From Bacillota bacterium (GTDB lineage Bacteria; Bacillota; UBA994): 64,000 nucleotides of DNA. The DNA lies in the NCBI GenBank assembly GCA_018333655.1, contig JAGXTJ010000008.1, positions 82,989 to 146,988 on the forward strand. Reading direction: 5' to 3'. Numbering within the stretch: position 1 is the first letter of the stretch; each line of letters opens with the position of its first letter. Position numbers and translations under genes: made by a program. Under the pieces are notes generated by a model. It saw only the letters and a list, made by a program, of their open reading frames with translations. It had not been told where the DNA came from and made no database searches. Below, piece by piece: positions 16,392 through 25,262 of this stretch.

Positions 16392-16443
16392 GTGATCCTT
16401 CTTTGTGCCCACAGACATGTCGTCAATTTAATAATATGTTACT

Positions 16444-16466
16444 AGGAGATCTACTCCTCGGAGGAG
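16444..16466 (+). promoter_or_regulatory. Two competing hairpins in the oxidoreductase leader
   Basis: AGGAG (16444-16448) can pair with CTCCT (16454-16458), while CTCCTC (16454-16459) can pair with GAGGAG (16461-16466); the two share one strand and exclude each other. The real ribosome site of the downstream gene, AAAGGA near 16497, lies further on. A role in mRNA stability or regulation is inferred. Confidence 0.35.
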
Positions 16467-16509
16467 AACTGATATCTACATAGCCAATCTTTGGAGAAAG
16501 GATGATTCA

Positions 16510-18198
16510 ATGAACATCATAATTGGCGGAGCAGCTGGACAGGGTATGGACACCATTGCGGAACTGCTCGGCAAGTCCTTAGCGCGTGTAGGAAGAGGTG
16601 TCTTGCTAACCAAGGATTATATGTCCCGGGTAAGGGGTGGTCATAACTTTTCCACTCTCGCTATCGGGTCAGCCACACCATGGGTAACGCCCGAAACTGC
16701 CGATCTCTTAATCGCCCTTAATGAAGAGACCTATGCCCAGCACGCCCACAAGTTAGAACCTACGGGCATGGTGGTCTATGACCCCGCACTCTTTGCCCTC
16801 GTAGATGGCGACCAGCGTGGCTTACCCATCGCCTTGGGGGCCATAGCGCGTCAAAGCGGGGGGCCCTTAACCGTGAGTGCGGTGGCCACGGGCGCAGTGC
16901 TGGCCCTGCTCGAGTGCGATTTGCTGACAACAGAAGCCCTGCTCCAAGAAAAATTCTCGCCAGAGTTAGCAGCGCAAAATTTATCTGCTCTGCAGGAGGG
17001 CTTCGACGCTATGCAAAAGGCCACAGAGATGCGGTTGGCCTTGCCCGCCATAGCCACGAACGCCACGCAAATCTTTCTTGATGGCAACCAGGCCCTTGGT
17101 ATGTCGGCGCTTGGTAGCGGCTGCCGTTTCCTTTCGGCCTACCCCATGACACCCGCCACCGGGGTCATGACCTACCTCGCCGCGAAACAGGGGCAGTTTG
17201 AGGTCGTAGTTGAACAAGCCGAAGATGAAATCGCCGCCATTAATATGGCGCTAGGCGCGTCTTACGCTGGCGTGCGCTCCATGACCACTACCTCAGGCGG
17301 CGGCTTTGCGCTGATGGTTGAGGGGCTTTCTCTCGCGGGCATGACCGAAACACCAATCGTAATTGTGCTCGCCATGCGGCCAGGTCCCGCAACGGGGCTA
17401 CCGACTCGCACCGAGCAAGGCGACCTTAATTTCGCCATTTTTGGTGGGCACGGCGAGTTTCCGCGTGCGGTACTTTCCGCCACCCATTTAGAAGACGCTT
17501 TTTACCGGCTCAACAAGGCTTTTCACCTGGCTGATAAATACCAAATTCCGGTGATATTTCTCTCTGACCAACAGTTCGCCGATACCGCCCGCGCCGTTAC
17601 GCCCTTTGACTTCTCGCGGCTAGTTTACGACCAACACTTGGCCACAGCTAGTACAGCCGCCCTACCCTATCAGCGCTACCGCCTAACGGAAGACGGTCTT
17701 TCACCGCGCGCCATTCCGGGGCAGTTTGCCGGCGAGGTGGTGCTCGCTGACAGCGACGAACACGATGCCGACGGCCACATCATAGAGGACGCCGCCACCA
17801 GAAAGCTGATGATGGACAAGAGAATGCTGCGCATGACAGCGCTCGCGGAAGAAATGGACGAGCCAGAGTGGTACGGCGACCAACAGGCCGACATACTGCT
17901 CATCGGCTGGGGCTCCACTTATGGGGCATTGCGCGAGGCCGTAGACGCCCTGACTAGAGCCGGCAAACCCGCCTGCCTGCTCCACTTTGCCGATCTTTGG
18001 CCTTTGCCAACGGCAAGGGTGAGCGAACTCTTGCCTAAAGCTAGATTAAGCTTCTGCGTAGAGAACAATGCCACAGGTCAGTTGGCAGCACTAATTAGTC
18101 TAGAAACAGGGCTGCGAATGACCCACCAAATTCTGAAGTACGATGGGCGCCCCTTTAGTGCAGCAGAAATTGTCCGGGAGGTGTGGCATAATGCCTAA
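16510..18198 (+). CDS. 2-oxoacid:ferredoxin oxidoreductase, fused gamma-alpha subunit
   Basis: A 562-residue protein that joins the gamma domain (residues about 1-185, with GGAAGQGMDTIAELLG and YMSRVRGGHNFSTLAIG) to the alpha domain (about 190-560, with SAYPMTPATGVMTYLA and TTTSGGGFALMVEGLSLAGMTETPIV). With the beta subunit encoded next to it, it decarboxylates a 2-oxoacid oxidatively, passing electrons to ferredoxin and making an acyl-CoA, or runs in reverse. The fused layout is typical of 2-oxoglutarate or branched-chain oxoacid enzymes (KorA/VorA type); the exact substrate cannot be read. There is no ferredoxin-like delta domain. ATG 16510 follows AAAGGA by seven bases. Confidence 0.92.
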   Translation: MNIIIGGAAGQGMDTIAELLGKSLARVGRGVLLTKDYMSRVRGGHNFSTLAIGSATPWVTPETADLLIALNEETYAQHAHKLEPTGMVVYDPALFALVDGDQRGLPIALGAIARQSGGPLTVSAVATGAVLALLECDLLTTEALLQEKFSPELAAQNLSALQEGFDAMQKATEMRLALPAIATNATQIFLDGNQALGMSALGSGCRFLSAYPMTPATGVMTYLAAKQGQFEVVVEQAEDEIAAINMALGASYAGVRSMTTTSGGGFALMVEGLSLAGMTETPIVIVLAMRPGPATGLPTRTEQGDLNFAIFGGHGEFPRAVLSATHLEDAFYRLNKAFHLADKYQIPVIFLSDQQFADTARAVTPFDFSRLVYDQHLATASTAALPYQRYRLTEDGLSPRAIPGQFAGEVVLADSDEHDADGHIIEDAATRKLMMDKRMLRMTALAEEMDEPEWYGDQQADILLIGWGSTYGALREAVDALTRAGKPACLLHFADLWPLPTARVSELLPKARLSFCVENNATGQLAALISLETGLRMTHQILKYDGRPFSAAEIVREVWHNA

Positions 18199-19039
18199 GG
18201 CTGCAGATTATCTGAGTAAAGAAACGGCTTGGTGCCCGGGCTGCGGCAATTTCGCCATTAGACAGGCAGTGGCCGAAGTCCTGGCCGAAATGAACTTAGC
18301 ACCTCATGAAGTACTAATGTGCTCTGGCATCGGCCAGGCCGCAAAAATGCCCCAGTATCTCAGGGTTAACGGCTTTAATGGACTGCACGGCCGCGCTTTG
18401 CCGCCCGCAGTCGGCGCGCGTGTGGCGAACACGACCTTGACCGTAATTGTGGAGTCAGGTGATGGCGATACCTACGGAGAAGGCGGAAACCACTTTATAC
18501 ACAACATTCGCCGCAACCCCCACCTAGCACATTTTGTGCACGACAATCAAGTATACGGCCTGACCAAGGGGCAGGCCAGCCCGACCAGTGAAGTTGGCAT
18601 GAAAACTAATGTGCAGACGGCGGGCGTATACCTGCCGCCCTTTAACCCCCTGGCGGTGGCCCTGACCATGGGTGCAGGCTTTGTGGCACGCGCCTTTGTG
18701 GGAGAGAAAGAGCACCTTAAAGCGACTATGCGGGCAGCTATTACTTTTCCTGGCTACGCCTTGGTAGACATCTTGCAGCCTTGCCCTACCTTCAATAAAC
18801 TAAATACCTATGCTTGGTACAAGGAGAGGGTCTACTTCCCCACCAACCATGACCAAGGCGACTGGAACGCTGCCCTGACCCTAGCTCGGCAATGGGGCGA
18901 CCGGATTCCGCTCGGCATCCTGTACAGTGTGCCGCGCCCCACCTTTGAAGAGCAGTTTCCTTTACTGGCCGGAGCCCCCTTAGCGCACCGTCCTTTTAAC
19001 CCCCTCGACCTAGCCCATGTCCAAGACGAATTTAAGTAA
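18191..19039 (+). CDS. 2-oxoacid:ferredoxin oxidoreductase, beta subunit
   Basis: A 282-residue thiamine-pyrophosphate-binding subunit. CPGCGNF near residue 15 contributes to the [4Fe-4S] site. CSGIGQAAKMP, HGRALPPAVGAR and SGDGDTYGEGGNHFIHNIRRN (split over the ThDP-Mg site GDGD-x-YGEGGN) are standard for the family, as is QVYGLTKGQASPTSE. It pairs with the gamma-alpha fusion, overlapping its end by 8 bp, with GGGAGG before ATG 18191. The TPP requirement links it functionally to the nearby thiamine operon, though this does not prove co-regulation. Confidence 0.93.
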   Translation: MPKAADYLSKETAWCPGCGNFAIRQAVAEVLAEMNLAPHEVLMCSGIGQAAKMPQYLRVNGFNGLHGRALPPAVGARVANTTLTVIVESGDGDTYGEGGNHFIHNIRRNPHLAHFVHDNQVYGLTKGQASPTSEVGMKTNVQTAGVYLPPFNPLAVALTMGAGFVARAFVGEKEHLKATMRAAITFPGYALVDILQPCPTFNKLNTYAWYKERVYFPTNHDQGDWNAALTLARQWGDRIPLGILYSVPRPTFEEQFPLLAGAPLAHRPFNPLDLAHVQDEFK

Positions 19040-19071
19040 GTAGCGGCTGGCACAGAGCACTTTGCGCAAAA

Positions 19072-19105
19072 AAAGAACGTTCCACCGCGAGGGGGAACGT
19101 TCTTT
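19072..19105. terminator. Bidirectional intrinsic terminator
   Basis: Perfect 12-bp arms AAAGAACGTTCC / GGAACGTTCTTT with a 10-nt loop, flanked by an A-run and T-rich sequence, lie between the convergent oxidoreductase beta gene and the ABC permease gene. The structure can end transcription from both sides. Confidence 0.9.
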
Positions 19106-19123
19106 CGCTAGGCATACTTTTTC

Positions 19124-20419
19124 TTAAGAGTTTAGCCGCTTGCGCGCAGCATAGGTCCGCTTCCACGCATACATCGCTAGTGACGCCGCAATGACACCAT
19201 AGGCGACAAAAGCGCGGAAGAACTCGCCTAGTTGTGCATCGCCGAGCAAGTTACGGCCCGCCATAGGCGATACCAAGAACAACGTGTGGAACAGAAGGAG
19301 GCCGGTGAGTGCCTGCCCCACAGTGGCCTTGGTGACAGTCGCGCCGCCGATGAGGAGTGCGGCAATGGCAAAAACGCCCACGGATTCATGGCTGCCATAG
19401 GTACTGAGATTGCCAAAGTTAGACAAGAGCAATGCATGCCCCCAAGCGGCCATAACGGTAGAAATAACCATGGCCACGAGCCTAGTGCGGTCAACATCAA
19501 TGCCAGATACCTTGGCCACATGCTGGTCTTGGCCCACACTTCTAAAGTCTTGCCCGAGCTTAGTGCTACTGATAAAGCCCACAAAGGCACAACCTAGGCC
19601 AATGATAGCGAAGGTGACAAGGGGTATACTCACCATGGCAAATGAAGAGTCAGGCGAACGCGTCAGCAGTGAGGAGGCCGCGGCGAGTATGGCGCCGACC
19701 GCAAAGTACAACGCCCGAGGCGTCCTAGGGCGAGAACGGCCCCGTTGCCTAAAGTGCTCCCACAAGCCTATCGCGCCAAGCAGCCCCGCCAAGAGCGCCA
19801 TAAAGCCCGCAAAGGTCATAGTGTAGATATTGTCGACAGCTTGCCGAATGATACCGAGGTCCACTGTGTTTAAAATGCCGATACCATGAGGCAAGAGCAA
19901 CTTCGGGTTACGCAGCGGGATTACGGTGCCCACCATGACCATCAGCAGCAACATGTAGAGTCCGTTGGCAAAGAAACCGGCCATCATCGAGGTAATCATC
20001 TCTTGACCTCGCGTCTGGTTTAACAGGCGACCAATGAGGATGCCAAACAAAATCGCCATCGGCGTGGCCAGTGCTACGGTCAACAAGACTCCGGACACTC
20101 CACCTATGCCCCAGTGGATTACGAAAATGACAGCTATTTGTGTGGCCATGGCGCCGAGAACAATGGCAAAATTTAGACCAAGGCCTGCCATGACCGGTAT
20201 GAGCAAGGCTAAAATCAAGAAGCCATTGCGGGCAATGCGGCTCACCAAGTCCATGGCCACGAAGCCGAGGGGTAATTCGGACAACCACACACCTACTGCG
20301 CTGAGCACGACGAACAAGAGCACGACCATATTGTCAAAGAGGAAGGCCCTGAGGCGAGCGCCTGGCGGCGGGGCCTTAGACACTTTTGCGGCTGGGATTT
20401 GCTTAATCTCTACTTGCAT
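19124..20419 (-). CDS. ABC transporter permease (BPD_transp_2, BmpA/RnsABC-type importer)
   Basis: A 431-residue permease with about ten membrane helices of the branched-chain amino acid/sugar (LivH/RbsC-like) type. The coupling segment GQDQHVAKVSGIDVDRTRLVAMVISTVMA and the following GSHESVGVFAIAALLIGGATV region match permeases of the nucleoside/simple-sugar subfamily. ATG 20419 is chosen over GTG 20428 because AGGGGTG lies at the right distance. It is the last gene of a four-gene import operon and forms the channel with the preceding permease. Confidence 0.85.
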   Translation of the reverse strand: MQVEIKQIPAAKVSKAPPPGARLRAFLFDNMVVLLFVVLSAVGVWLSELPLGFVAMDLVSRIARNGFLILALLIPVMAGLGLNFAIVLGAMATQIAVIFVIHWGIGGVSGVLLTVALATPMAILFGILIGRLLNQTRGQEMITSMMAGFFANGLYMLLLMVMVGTVIPLRNPKLLLPHGIGILNTVDLGIIRQAVDNIYTMTFAGFMALLAGLLGAIGLWEHFRQRGRSRPRTPRALYFAVGAILAAASSLLTRSPDSSFAMVSIPLVTFAIIGLGCAFVGFISSTKLGQDFRSVGQDQHVAKVSGIDVDRTRLVAMVISTVMAAWGHALLLSNFGNLSTYGSHESVGVFAIAALLIGGATVTKATVGQALTGLLLFHTLFLVSPMAGRNLLGDAQLGEFFRAFVAYGVIAASLAMYAWKRTYAARKRLNS

Positions 20420-20420
20420 G

Positions 20421-21461
20421 TCAATCACCCCTGCCCACTTGGGTCAAGGCGTAAAGAATAATGCCGTTTGAGACAATTATCCGCGCGATTTCCGCTACGC
20501 CTCCCACTGTAATTATCTTGTTAGCTACTGGCAACGACACCACCAAGAGGCTTTGGAACAAAAATGCGCCCAAAATAACATTAAGAATATTGGCGCGCTT
20601 GACTGTAGCCCCCCCGATAAGAATTGCCGCGGCAGCCGGGAAACCCATGGTCATGGGTGCTTCATAGAGCTGTATAAAGGCAAAGCTCTGTGAAAATACC
20701 ACAATACCAACTGCGCCGAGAACGGTGGACATGATCGTGCCCAGTAGACGATACCCATCGACATTGAGTCCACTAGCGACGGCAAACTGCTTGCTATCAC
20801 CGACAGCTCGCATAGCCATACCTGTCTTGCTGCGTATAAAAAACCACATCAGCAAGCACATCAAGAAAAAGGTCAACAAGAGACCGGTCGGAACCACCAC
20901 GCCAGCGACATCGAAAGCCAACAATTCATCTAGCACACTGGCAAAACGCTCTTCGAGGGCAATCGTTACCCGCAAGCCACGGCCAATGGGCCAGCGCATC
21001 TCGGGGCTGGTAAAGGGCATGATGATCCAGCCGATGTTCATTAGTGAGACGATGGAAAAACCAACATAAGTACTAACCATCATTTCAGAACCCTTTACTT
21101 TGTTCAGTAGCCAGCCATAAGCTGCCCCCACTACAGTGGCTAGGGGTATGCTTACGGCGGCCGCAAAAAGTATGGCGGGCATGCCACGCATATCTAACTC
21201 AATAGAAAGCAGGGACCCGACTAGCCCACAGAGGATACCTAGGGGTAAACCGAAATTTGGCCCGATTCCCGAGTTAATAGTGGGCAGCATGGCCAACACA
21301 AAAATGCCGTTCATTCCTGTGCGCACCAGCGCGGCTGAAAGCAGCGGCCCGAGGGGTATTTCAAAATATGCCGCCCCAAAGACAAGCACGATGAGGAAGC
21401 CGATAATTACTAAGCGGGCGAAACCCAAGTTGTCAACTATGTTCTTCCATAAATTGCCCAC
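20421..21461 (-). CDS. ABC transporter permease (BPD_transp_2)
   Basis: A 346-residue permease with eight to nine hydrophobic helices and the family segment RAVGDSKQFAVASGLNVDGYRLLGT followed by FPAAAAILIGGATVKRAN (stretches described at the EAA-like loop). It pairs with the second permease to form the membrane part of the importer. GTG 21461 lies immediately after the TAG of the ATPase gene, so translation is probably coupled. N-terminal hydrophobic sequence GFLIVLVFGAAYFEIPLG and the repeated gene order fit RnsC/YufP-like transporters. Confidence 0.85.
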   Translation of the reverse strand: MGNLWKNIVDNLGFARLVIIGFLIVLVFGAAYFEIPLGPLLSAALVRTGMNGIFVLAMLPTINSGIGPNFGLPLGILCGLVGSLLSIELDMRGMPAILFAAAVSIPLATVVGAAYGWLLNKVKGSEMMVSTYVGFSIVSLMNIGWIIMPFTSPEMRWPIGRGLRVTIALEERFASVLDELLAFDVAGVVVPTGLLLTFFLMCLLMWFFIRSKTGMAMRAVGDSKQFAVASGLNVDGYRLLGTIMSTVLGAVGIVVFSQSFAFIQLYEAPMTMGFPAAAAILIGGATVKRANILNVILGAFLFQSLLVVSLPVANKIITVGGVAEIARIIVSNGIILYALTQVGRGD

Positions 21462-23063
21462 CTACACTACCTCCCTGCCGCGCAGCTTGTGGTAATTGCC
21501 GGCCATCATCAAACCAAAGTCAACATCGTTATCGTCTGGTGAGAGCACGCCTTCGACCGCACCATGACAGACGATGGCAATGCGATGACATATGGAGCGG
21601 AGTTCCGCTAACTCGCTCGAAGTCATAACAATGGTCATCCCGAGCTCGCGGTTAAGTCGCACTAGCTCTTCTAAGACTATCTTCTTGGCGCCTACGTCAA
21701 TACCACGCGTCGGCTCCGACACAAAGAGGATCTTAGGGTCTAGAGCTAAAGCACGGGCAATACAGACTTTTTGCTGATTGCCGCCGCTTAAGCGCCGCGT
21801 CAACTGCATGGGCCCCGTACAGCGAATGTCTAACTCCTTGATTTTTTCCATGGCGTGTCGCCTAATTTTCCCATAGGCCAGGTGCGAAAATGGGCCGAAG
21901 CGGTACAAGAAACGGTTGCGCATTTGCATGGCCGTAAAGGCAATATTCATTTCAATGGAGGAATCGAGCAAGAGGCCTACCCCACGGCGATCTTCTGAGA
22001 CAAAGGCTAAGCCGGCTTGGTAGGCGGCCTTAGTATCGTTTAACTGCAGTGGCTTGCCAAAAACACTGACCTGCCCCGCGGCCAGATACAACCCCATGAT
22101 GCCGTTGGCTATGCCAAGCTTGCCTTGCCCGCCTAGACCACCAATGCCGATTATTTCGCCCTCAAAGACATCGAGGTCAACCTTTTGCACTTCTTCTCCC
22201 GGCATAAGCACTTTAAGGCCACGCACAGACAAGGCGATGCCTTCTTTGACTTTGTTTTCACTCGCCTGCACGATCTTCTCTACTTTGCGCCCTACCATAA
22301 GCTCGGCCAGCTGAAAGGTATTCGTTTCCGTCTTGGGCAAGGTGCGTACTAACTCACCGTCCCTGAGTACGGTGATATTATCGGCGATGGTCATTACTTC
22401 GTCGAGACGATGGGTGATAAAGAGAATGGCGATTCCAGAACGGGCGATTGCCTGCATGGCCTTGAGCAGAGTATCGGCTTCACTTTCTGTGAGCACCGCC
22501 GTCGGCTCGTCAAAGACAATGATCTTCATATTGGCCTTGTCGATTTCTCGCGCAATCTCGACAAATTGCATCAGGCCAACCGGCATCCCCGCGATTTTAG
22601 TCCATTCCTCAATGTTCAGGCCTACAGTGTCGAGGGCTTTGCGGGCGTCGCGGTTCATCGCGTCCATGTCAAGGCTCTCGAGTTTCGGCCCAAAGAGGCG
22701 GCTAGCAATATTTGGCCGCGTAATCTCACGATTAACTTTGATGTTCTCGGTAATCGTAAACCCCGGAATAAGCATAAACTCTTGGTGCACCATGCCGATA
22801 CCTAGGTTCATGGCATCATATGGCGAGGTAATACTCACGTCTTTACCATCGATAACAATTTTGCCTTCAAAGCCGCCTGTACTATGAATGACCGACATTC
22901 CAAAAAGGATGTTCATAAATGTCGACTTGCCGGCGCCATTCTCACCGAGCACGGCGTGTATTTCCCCTGCTTTTAGCTGTAGATTGACATCTTTCAGTAC
23001 ACGGTTGCCCGCGTAGACCTTGCCGATGTTCTGCATCTCAAGCACATAGTTGTCTTGTGCCAC
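21462..23063 (-). CDS. ABC transporter ATP-binding protein, two ATPase domains
   Basis: A 534-residue protein with tandem ABC domains as in RbsA, RnsB or YufO. The first has Walker A GENGAGKSTF and Walker B IIVFDEPTAVL, with a variant signature region (MPVGLMQFVEIAREI). The second lacks a clean Walker A (GIGGLGGQGKLGIANG) but keeps the signature RLSGGNQQKVCIARAL and the motif FVSEPTRGIDVG. It energises import through the two permeases encoded downstream. GTG 23063 with AAGGGGG upstream is the likely start; the segment back to 23129 looks non-coding. Confidence 0.88.
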   Translation of the reverse strand: MAQDNYVLEMQNIGKVYAGNRVLKDVNLQLKAGEIHAVLGENGAGKSTFMNILFGMSVIHSTGGFEGKIVIDGKDVSITSPYDAMNLGIGMVHQEFMLIPGFTITENIKVNREITRPNIASRLFGPKLESLDMDAMNRDARKALDTVGLNIEEWTKIAGMPVGLMQFVEIAREIDKANMKIIVFDEPTAVLTESEADTLLKAMQAIARSGIAILFITHRLDEVMTIADNITVLRDGELVRTLPKTETNTFQLAELMVGRKVEKIVQASENKVKEGIALSVRGLKVLMPGEEVQKVDLDVFEGEIIGIGGLGGQGKLGIANGIMGLYLAAGQVSVFGKPLQLNDTKAAYQAGLAFVSEDRRGVGLLLDSSIEMNIAFTAMQMRNRFLYRFGPFSHLAYGKIRRHAMEKIKELDIRCTGPMQLTRRLSGGNQQKVCIARALALDPKILFVSEPTRGIDVGAKKIVLEELVRLNRELGMTIVMTSSELAELRSICHRIAIVCHGAVEGVLSPDDNDVDFGLMMAGNYHKLRGREVV

Positions 23064-23142
23064 GGCGTAACCCCCTTGCTTATCACCATAAAGATGCAGG
23101 GCTACCTTGAGCCGGTAACCCTGCACCAAGGGCGCATATTAC

Positions 23143-24633
23143 TTAACGGGCGGAGAAATCAATTGAACTTGACAAGAAGAGGAAGTAATGGTTGTACGTC
23201 CCCCGCGGTGTAGTCAAGTTAGAAAGAGTAACTGGACCGCCAGCCATATCCATGAGTATCCCCTCGAGGGTAATTAAGTCCACGCGCCCCATTGTCTGAC
23301 CATTGAGTACCGCCATAGCGTACTCAACCCCGGCTTCGACGTAGAGCATATTGACGGGCACCGGCCAAGTGGAAACGCGCTTGTCGGCATTAACGCGGCG
23401 CAGGGCGTCCCTAATCAAGCCAATAACAAAGGGCAGATCCCCTTGTCTTGCCTGTGGGATAGAGAGGCCTAGTGCTCCAGGTAGAGCGTGGTAGGGAGAC
23501 GGGCAGCACTGCTCGGGGAAGATCGCTCCGCCAGCAATGACTTGCCTAATCATGGGTTCCATCATGCTGCAGTTCGTGCCAAAGAATGCTGTGGCGGTGC
23601 CAAACTGGGCAATGCGGCGGGGAACATCTTCCATAATGAACTGCTGAGTTCCTGGTACGCCGCCCTCGCCTGTGGGGTCTGGGGAGTCGACAAAGACAAA
23701 TCTCATGCCGAGGCGATTAGCTGTCTGCTCCATAAGCTGCCTACGCTCAAATAGCATGGCGTTGGCCATATGACGGGCAAAGGAGTAGTGCACGAAGGTT
23801 GTGGCACCCATGCGGTGCGCCTGCTCTACGATCGTTCTGCCGCGAGACATATCATCGGTCTGCAAGACGATGTCGGCGCGGGCGGCGATGACGTCGCGGT
23901 CCTCGCCAGGAGTACCGGCAATAATAAGCATATCGGGACGCAGTCTGCGCACTTCGTCAATGCCGGCAGCAGTACCGACCACGGCCTGCACAATGACAAT
24001 GGCGCGTACGCTTCTATCGGCAGCGAGGGCGCGAAGATTAGAGATAGTTGTCTCCGTCTCAGTTGTAAAACGAGCAGGGTATGTAGAGAGCACAATGCGA
24101 TCGCCGTACTTGCGCTTCATGTTTTCAGCAGCGCGTAGTTCTTCTTCATTTTGTACGGCGGTGCCCGTCATGACCCCAATTCTAAAGGTGCCGGGCGGGG
24201 CGGGTCCCCTAACTACTACGGTTTGATGGCGCTCAACCCAGTTTACGGCGGCCCCGAGCGTCTCCGACACGAAACGCAGCGGCACCATGGTGCGCCCGTT
24301 CATAACGGTGGGGGCAACATCGAGAGTGCGGGGCTGCCCGTTGACCGTGGCATTACGGCTGCCGATAACTAACGACACCGTGGTGCCAGCCCGAGTTCCC
24401 GTCACTGTGCTGGTGGCTTCGGCCCAACCGACGCTCGCTCCTAGCCCTTCAAACAAAGCCCTAAAGGGTACGAGCACCCTGCCTCCACTGATAACCGGCG
24501 GAACCTGCAAATTGAGGAATTCGCCATCTAGCATCACGCGGATGGCCGATGCCTCTGACACTTGCATGTTCGGTACTAAGAACCCGACTGCCAGCAAGGC
24601 GACTACAGAAGCGATTATTGCTACTTTCTTCAC
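23143..24633 (-). CDS. ABC transporter substrate-binding protein: stalk domain plus DUF3798-like domain
   Basis: A 496-residue exported protein. A signal sequence (about residues 1-28, KKVAIIASVVALLAVGFLVP) is followed by a copper-amine-oxidase-like N-terminal domain (about 30-140; GGRVLVPFRALFEGLG, GRTMVPLRFVSETLGAAVNW). A periplasmic-binding-protein-like domain of the DUF3798 type runs from about 150 to 496 (FRIGVMTGTAVQNEEELRAAE, IVIVQAVVGTAAG, MLIIAGTPGED, DDMSRGRTIVEQAHRMGA). It should capture the ligand for the adjacent importer; the ligand is unknown. There is no lipobox, so the stalk domain may hold the protein at the cell wall. GTG 24633 follows AGGGGAGGG. The stalk is closely similar to that of the rhodanese at 53052-54491. 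Confidence 0.82.
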   Translation of the reverse strand: MKKVAIIASVVALLAVGFLVPNMQVSEASAIRVMLDGEFLNLQVPPVISGGRVLVPFRALFEGLGASVGWAEATSTVTGTRAGTTVSLVIGSRNATVNGQPRTLDVAPTVMNGRTMVPLRFVSETLGAAVNWVERHQTVVVRGPAPPGTFRIGVMTGTAVQNEEELRAAENMKRKYGDRIVLSTYPARFTTETETTISNLRALAADRSVRAIVIVQAVVGTAAGIDEVRRLRPDMLIIAGTPGEDRDVIAARADIVLQTDDMSRGRTIVEQAHRMGATTFVHYSFARHMANAMLFERRQLMEQTANRLGMRFVFVDSPDPTGEGGVPGTQQFIMEDVPRRIAQFGTATAFFGTNCSMMEPMIRQVIAGGAIFPEQCCPSPYHALPGALGLSIPQARQGDLPFVIGLIRDALRRVNADKRVSTWPVPVNMLYVEAGVEYAMAVLNGQTMGRVDLITLEGILMDMAGGPVTLSNLTTPRGTYNHYFLFLSSSIDFSAR

Positions 24634-24967
24634 TAAACTTACCCTCCCCTTAGTTCTTCCCACTAGTGAAATGACTCTGCCTCCCCCAGAACATGGTGCG
24701 AGCGCATCCCCCCCCCTAAAATCTCCCCCATCTTGGTGCTTGAAGTCGCGCCTGTGGGCTGAACATTTGCGCATGTGGTACAATGTGTACTATTCAGAAT
24801 TAAAAGCAATATTCCTGCTTGCTAGACACAGTTTCGCGACTTTTTTTATTGGCCCAGACTTTTATTGCTGCTTCCCTCTTTGCCCCCGCGAACTCCGACC
24901 GCTACCCTTGCCCGAGAAAAAGATTTCGGCTATGCTGAGCACAGAAACACGCGAGAGGAGAATTTAC
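24634..24967. other. 334-base gap between divergent genes
   Basis: No reading frame here looks genuine. The stretch holds an eight-C tract near 24708-24715, the multi-hairpin element at 24743-24850, and the control regions of the leftward ABC importer operon and the rightward small gene at 24968. No confident -35/-10 pair was recognised for either. Confidence 0.6.
24743..24850. other. Multi-hairpin (cloverleaf-like) element upstream of the importer operon
   Basis: Outer arms AAGTCGCG (24743-24750) and CGCGACTT (24835-24842) pair perfectly and are extended inward by CTGTG/CACAG (24752-24756, 24827-24831). Inside lie three small hairpins: ACAT/ATGT (24763-24776), GTACA/TGTAC (24778-24790) and AGCAA/TTGCT (24805-24823). 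On the plus strand the element runs into seven T. It could be a structured leader of the minus-strand ABC operon, a plus-strand terminated RNA, or a small inverted-repeat element. No known riboswitch family or tRNA signature was recognised. Confidence 0.5.
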
Positions 24968-25219
24968 ATGCCACTTTATGTTCTCGCCATTAACGTTGCT
25001 AATCGCTCCGCTAGTGCCTCGGCAGTGCAGCATATTCTCACTCAGTACGGCTGCCATATCAGAACGCGCGTGGGTTTTCATCATACGTCGCAAGACAGTT
25101 GTACGGAGGACGGACTAATCATTCTACAGATGGATGGCGGCGTGGCCGTCTGCGACGAACTGCTCGCAGAGCTTAACTCCCTAGAGAAAGTGCAGGCAAA
25201 GTACATTCGGTTTGAATAG
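24968..25219 (+). CDS. Small ACT-like protein, TM1266-type putative regulator
   Basis: An 83-residue protein starting at ATG 24968 after GAGAGGAG. The pattern of an opening beta strand (YVLAINVANRSASASAVQ), a helix with HILTQYGCHIRTRVGFH, a strand DGLIILQMDGG and a final helix-strand (ELNSLEKVQAKYIRF) resembles the ACT/ferredoxin-like fold of TM1266 proteins, often found near iron-only hydrogenase genes. No hydrogenase genes are in the window and no DNA-binding domain is visible, so a regulatory role is only a family suggestion. It stands alone, divergent from the ABC importer operon and ending before a strong terminator. Confidence 0.7.
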   Translation: MPLYVLAINVANRSASASAVQHILTQYGCHIRTRVGFHHTSQDSCTEDGLIILQMDGGVAVCDELLAELNSLEKVQAKYIRFE

Positions 25220-25262
25220 CCTCGCCTCTTCGTAAAGACTGGCCCTTCGCCAGAAGCACCAA

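Noticed and set aside
24743..24850. tRNA gene suggested by the cloverleaf-like folding
   Set aside because: Stem lengths and order do not fit, and there is no T-loop consensus or CCA-like end.
24287..24967. Extended N-terminus for the small TM1266-like protein
   Set aside because: It would run antisense through the binding-protein gene and the hairpin element; ATG 24968 has its own GAGAGGAG site.
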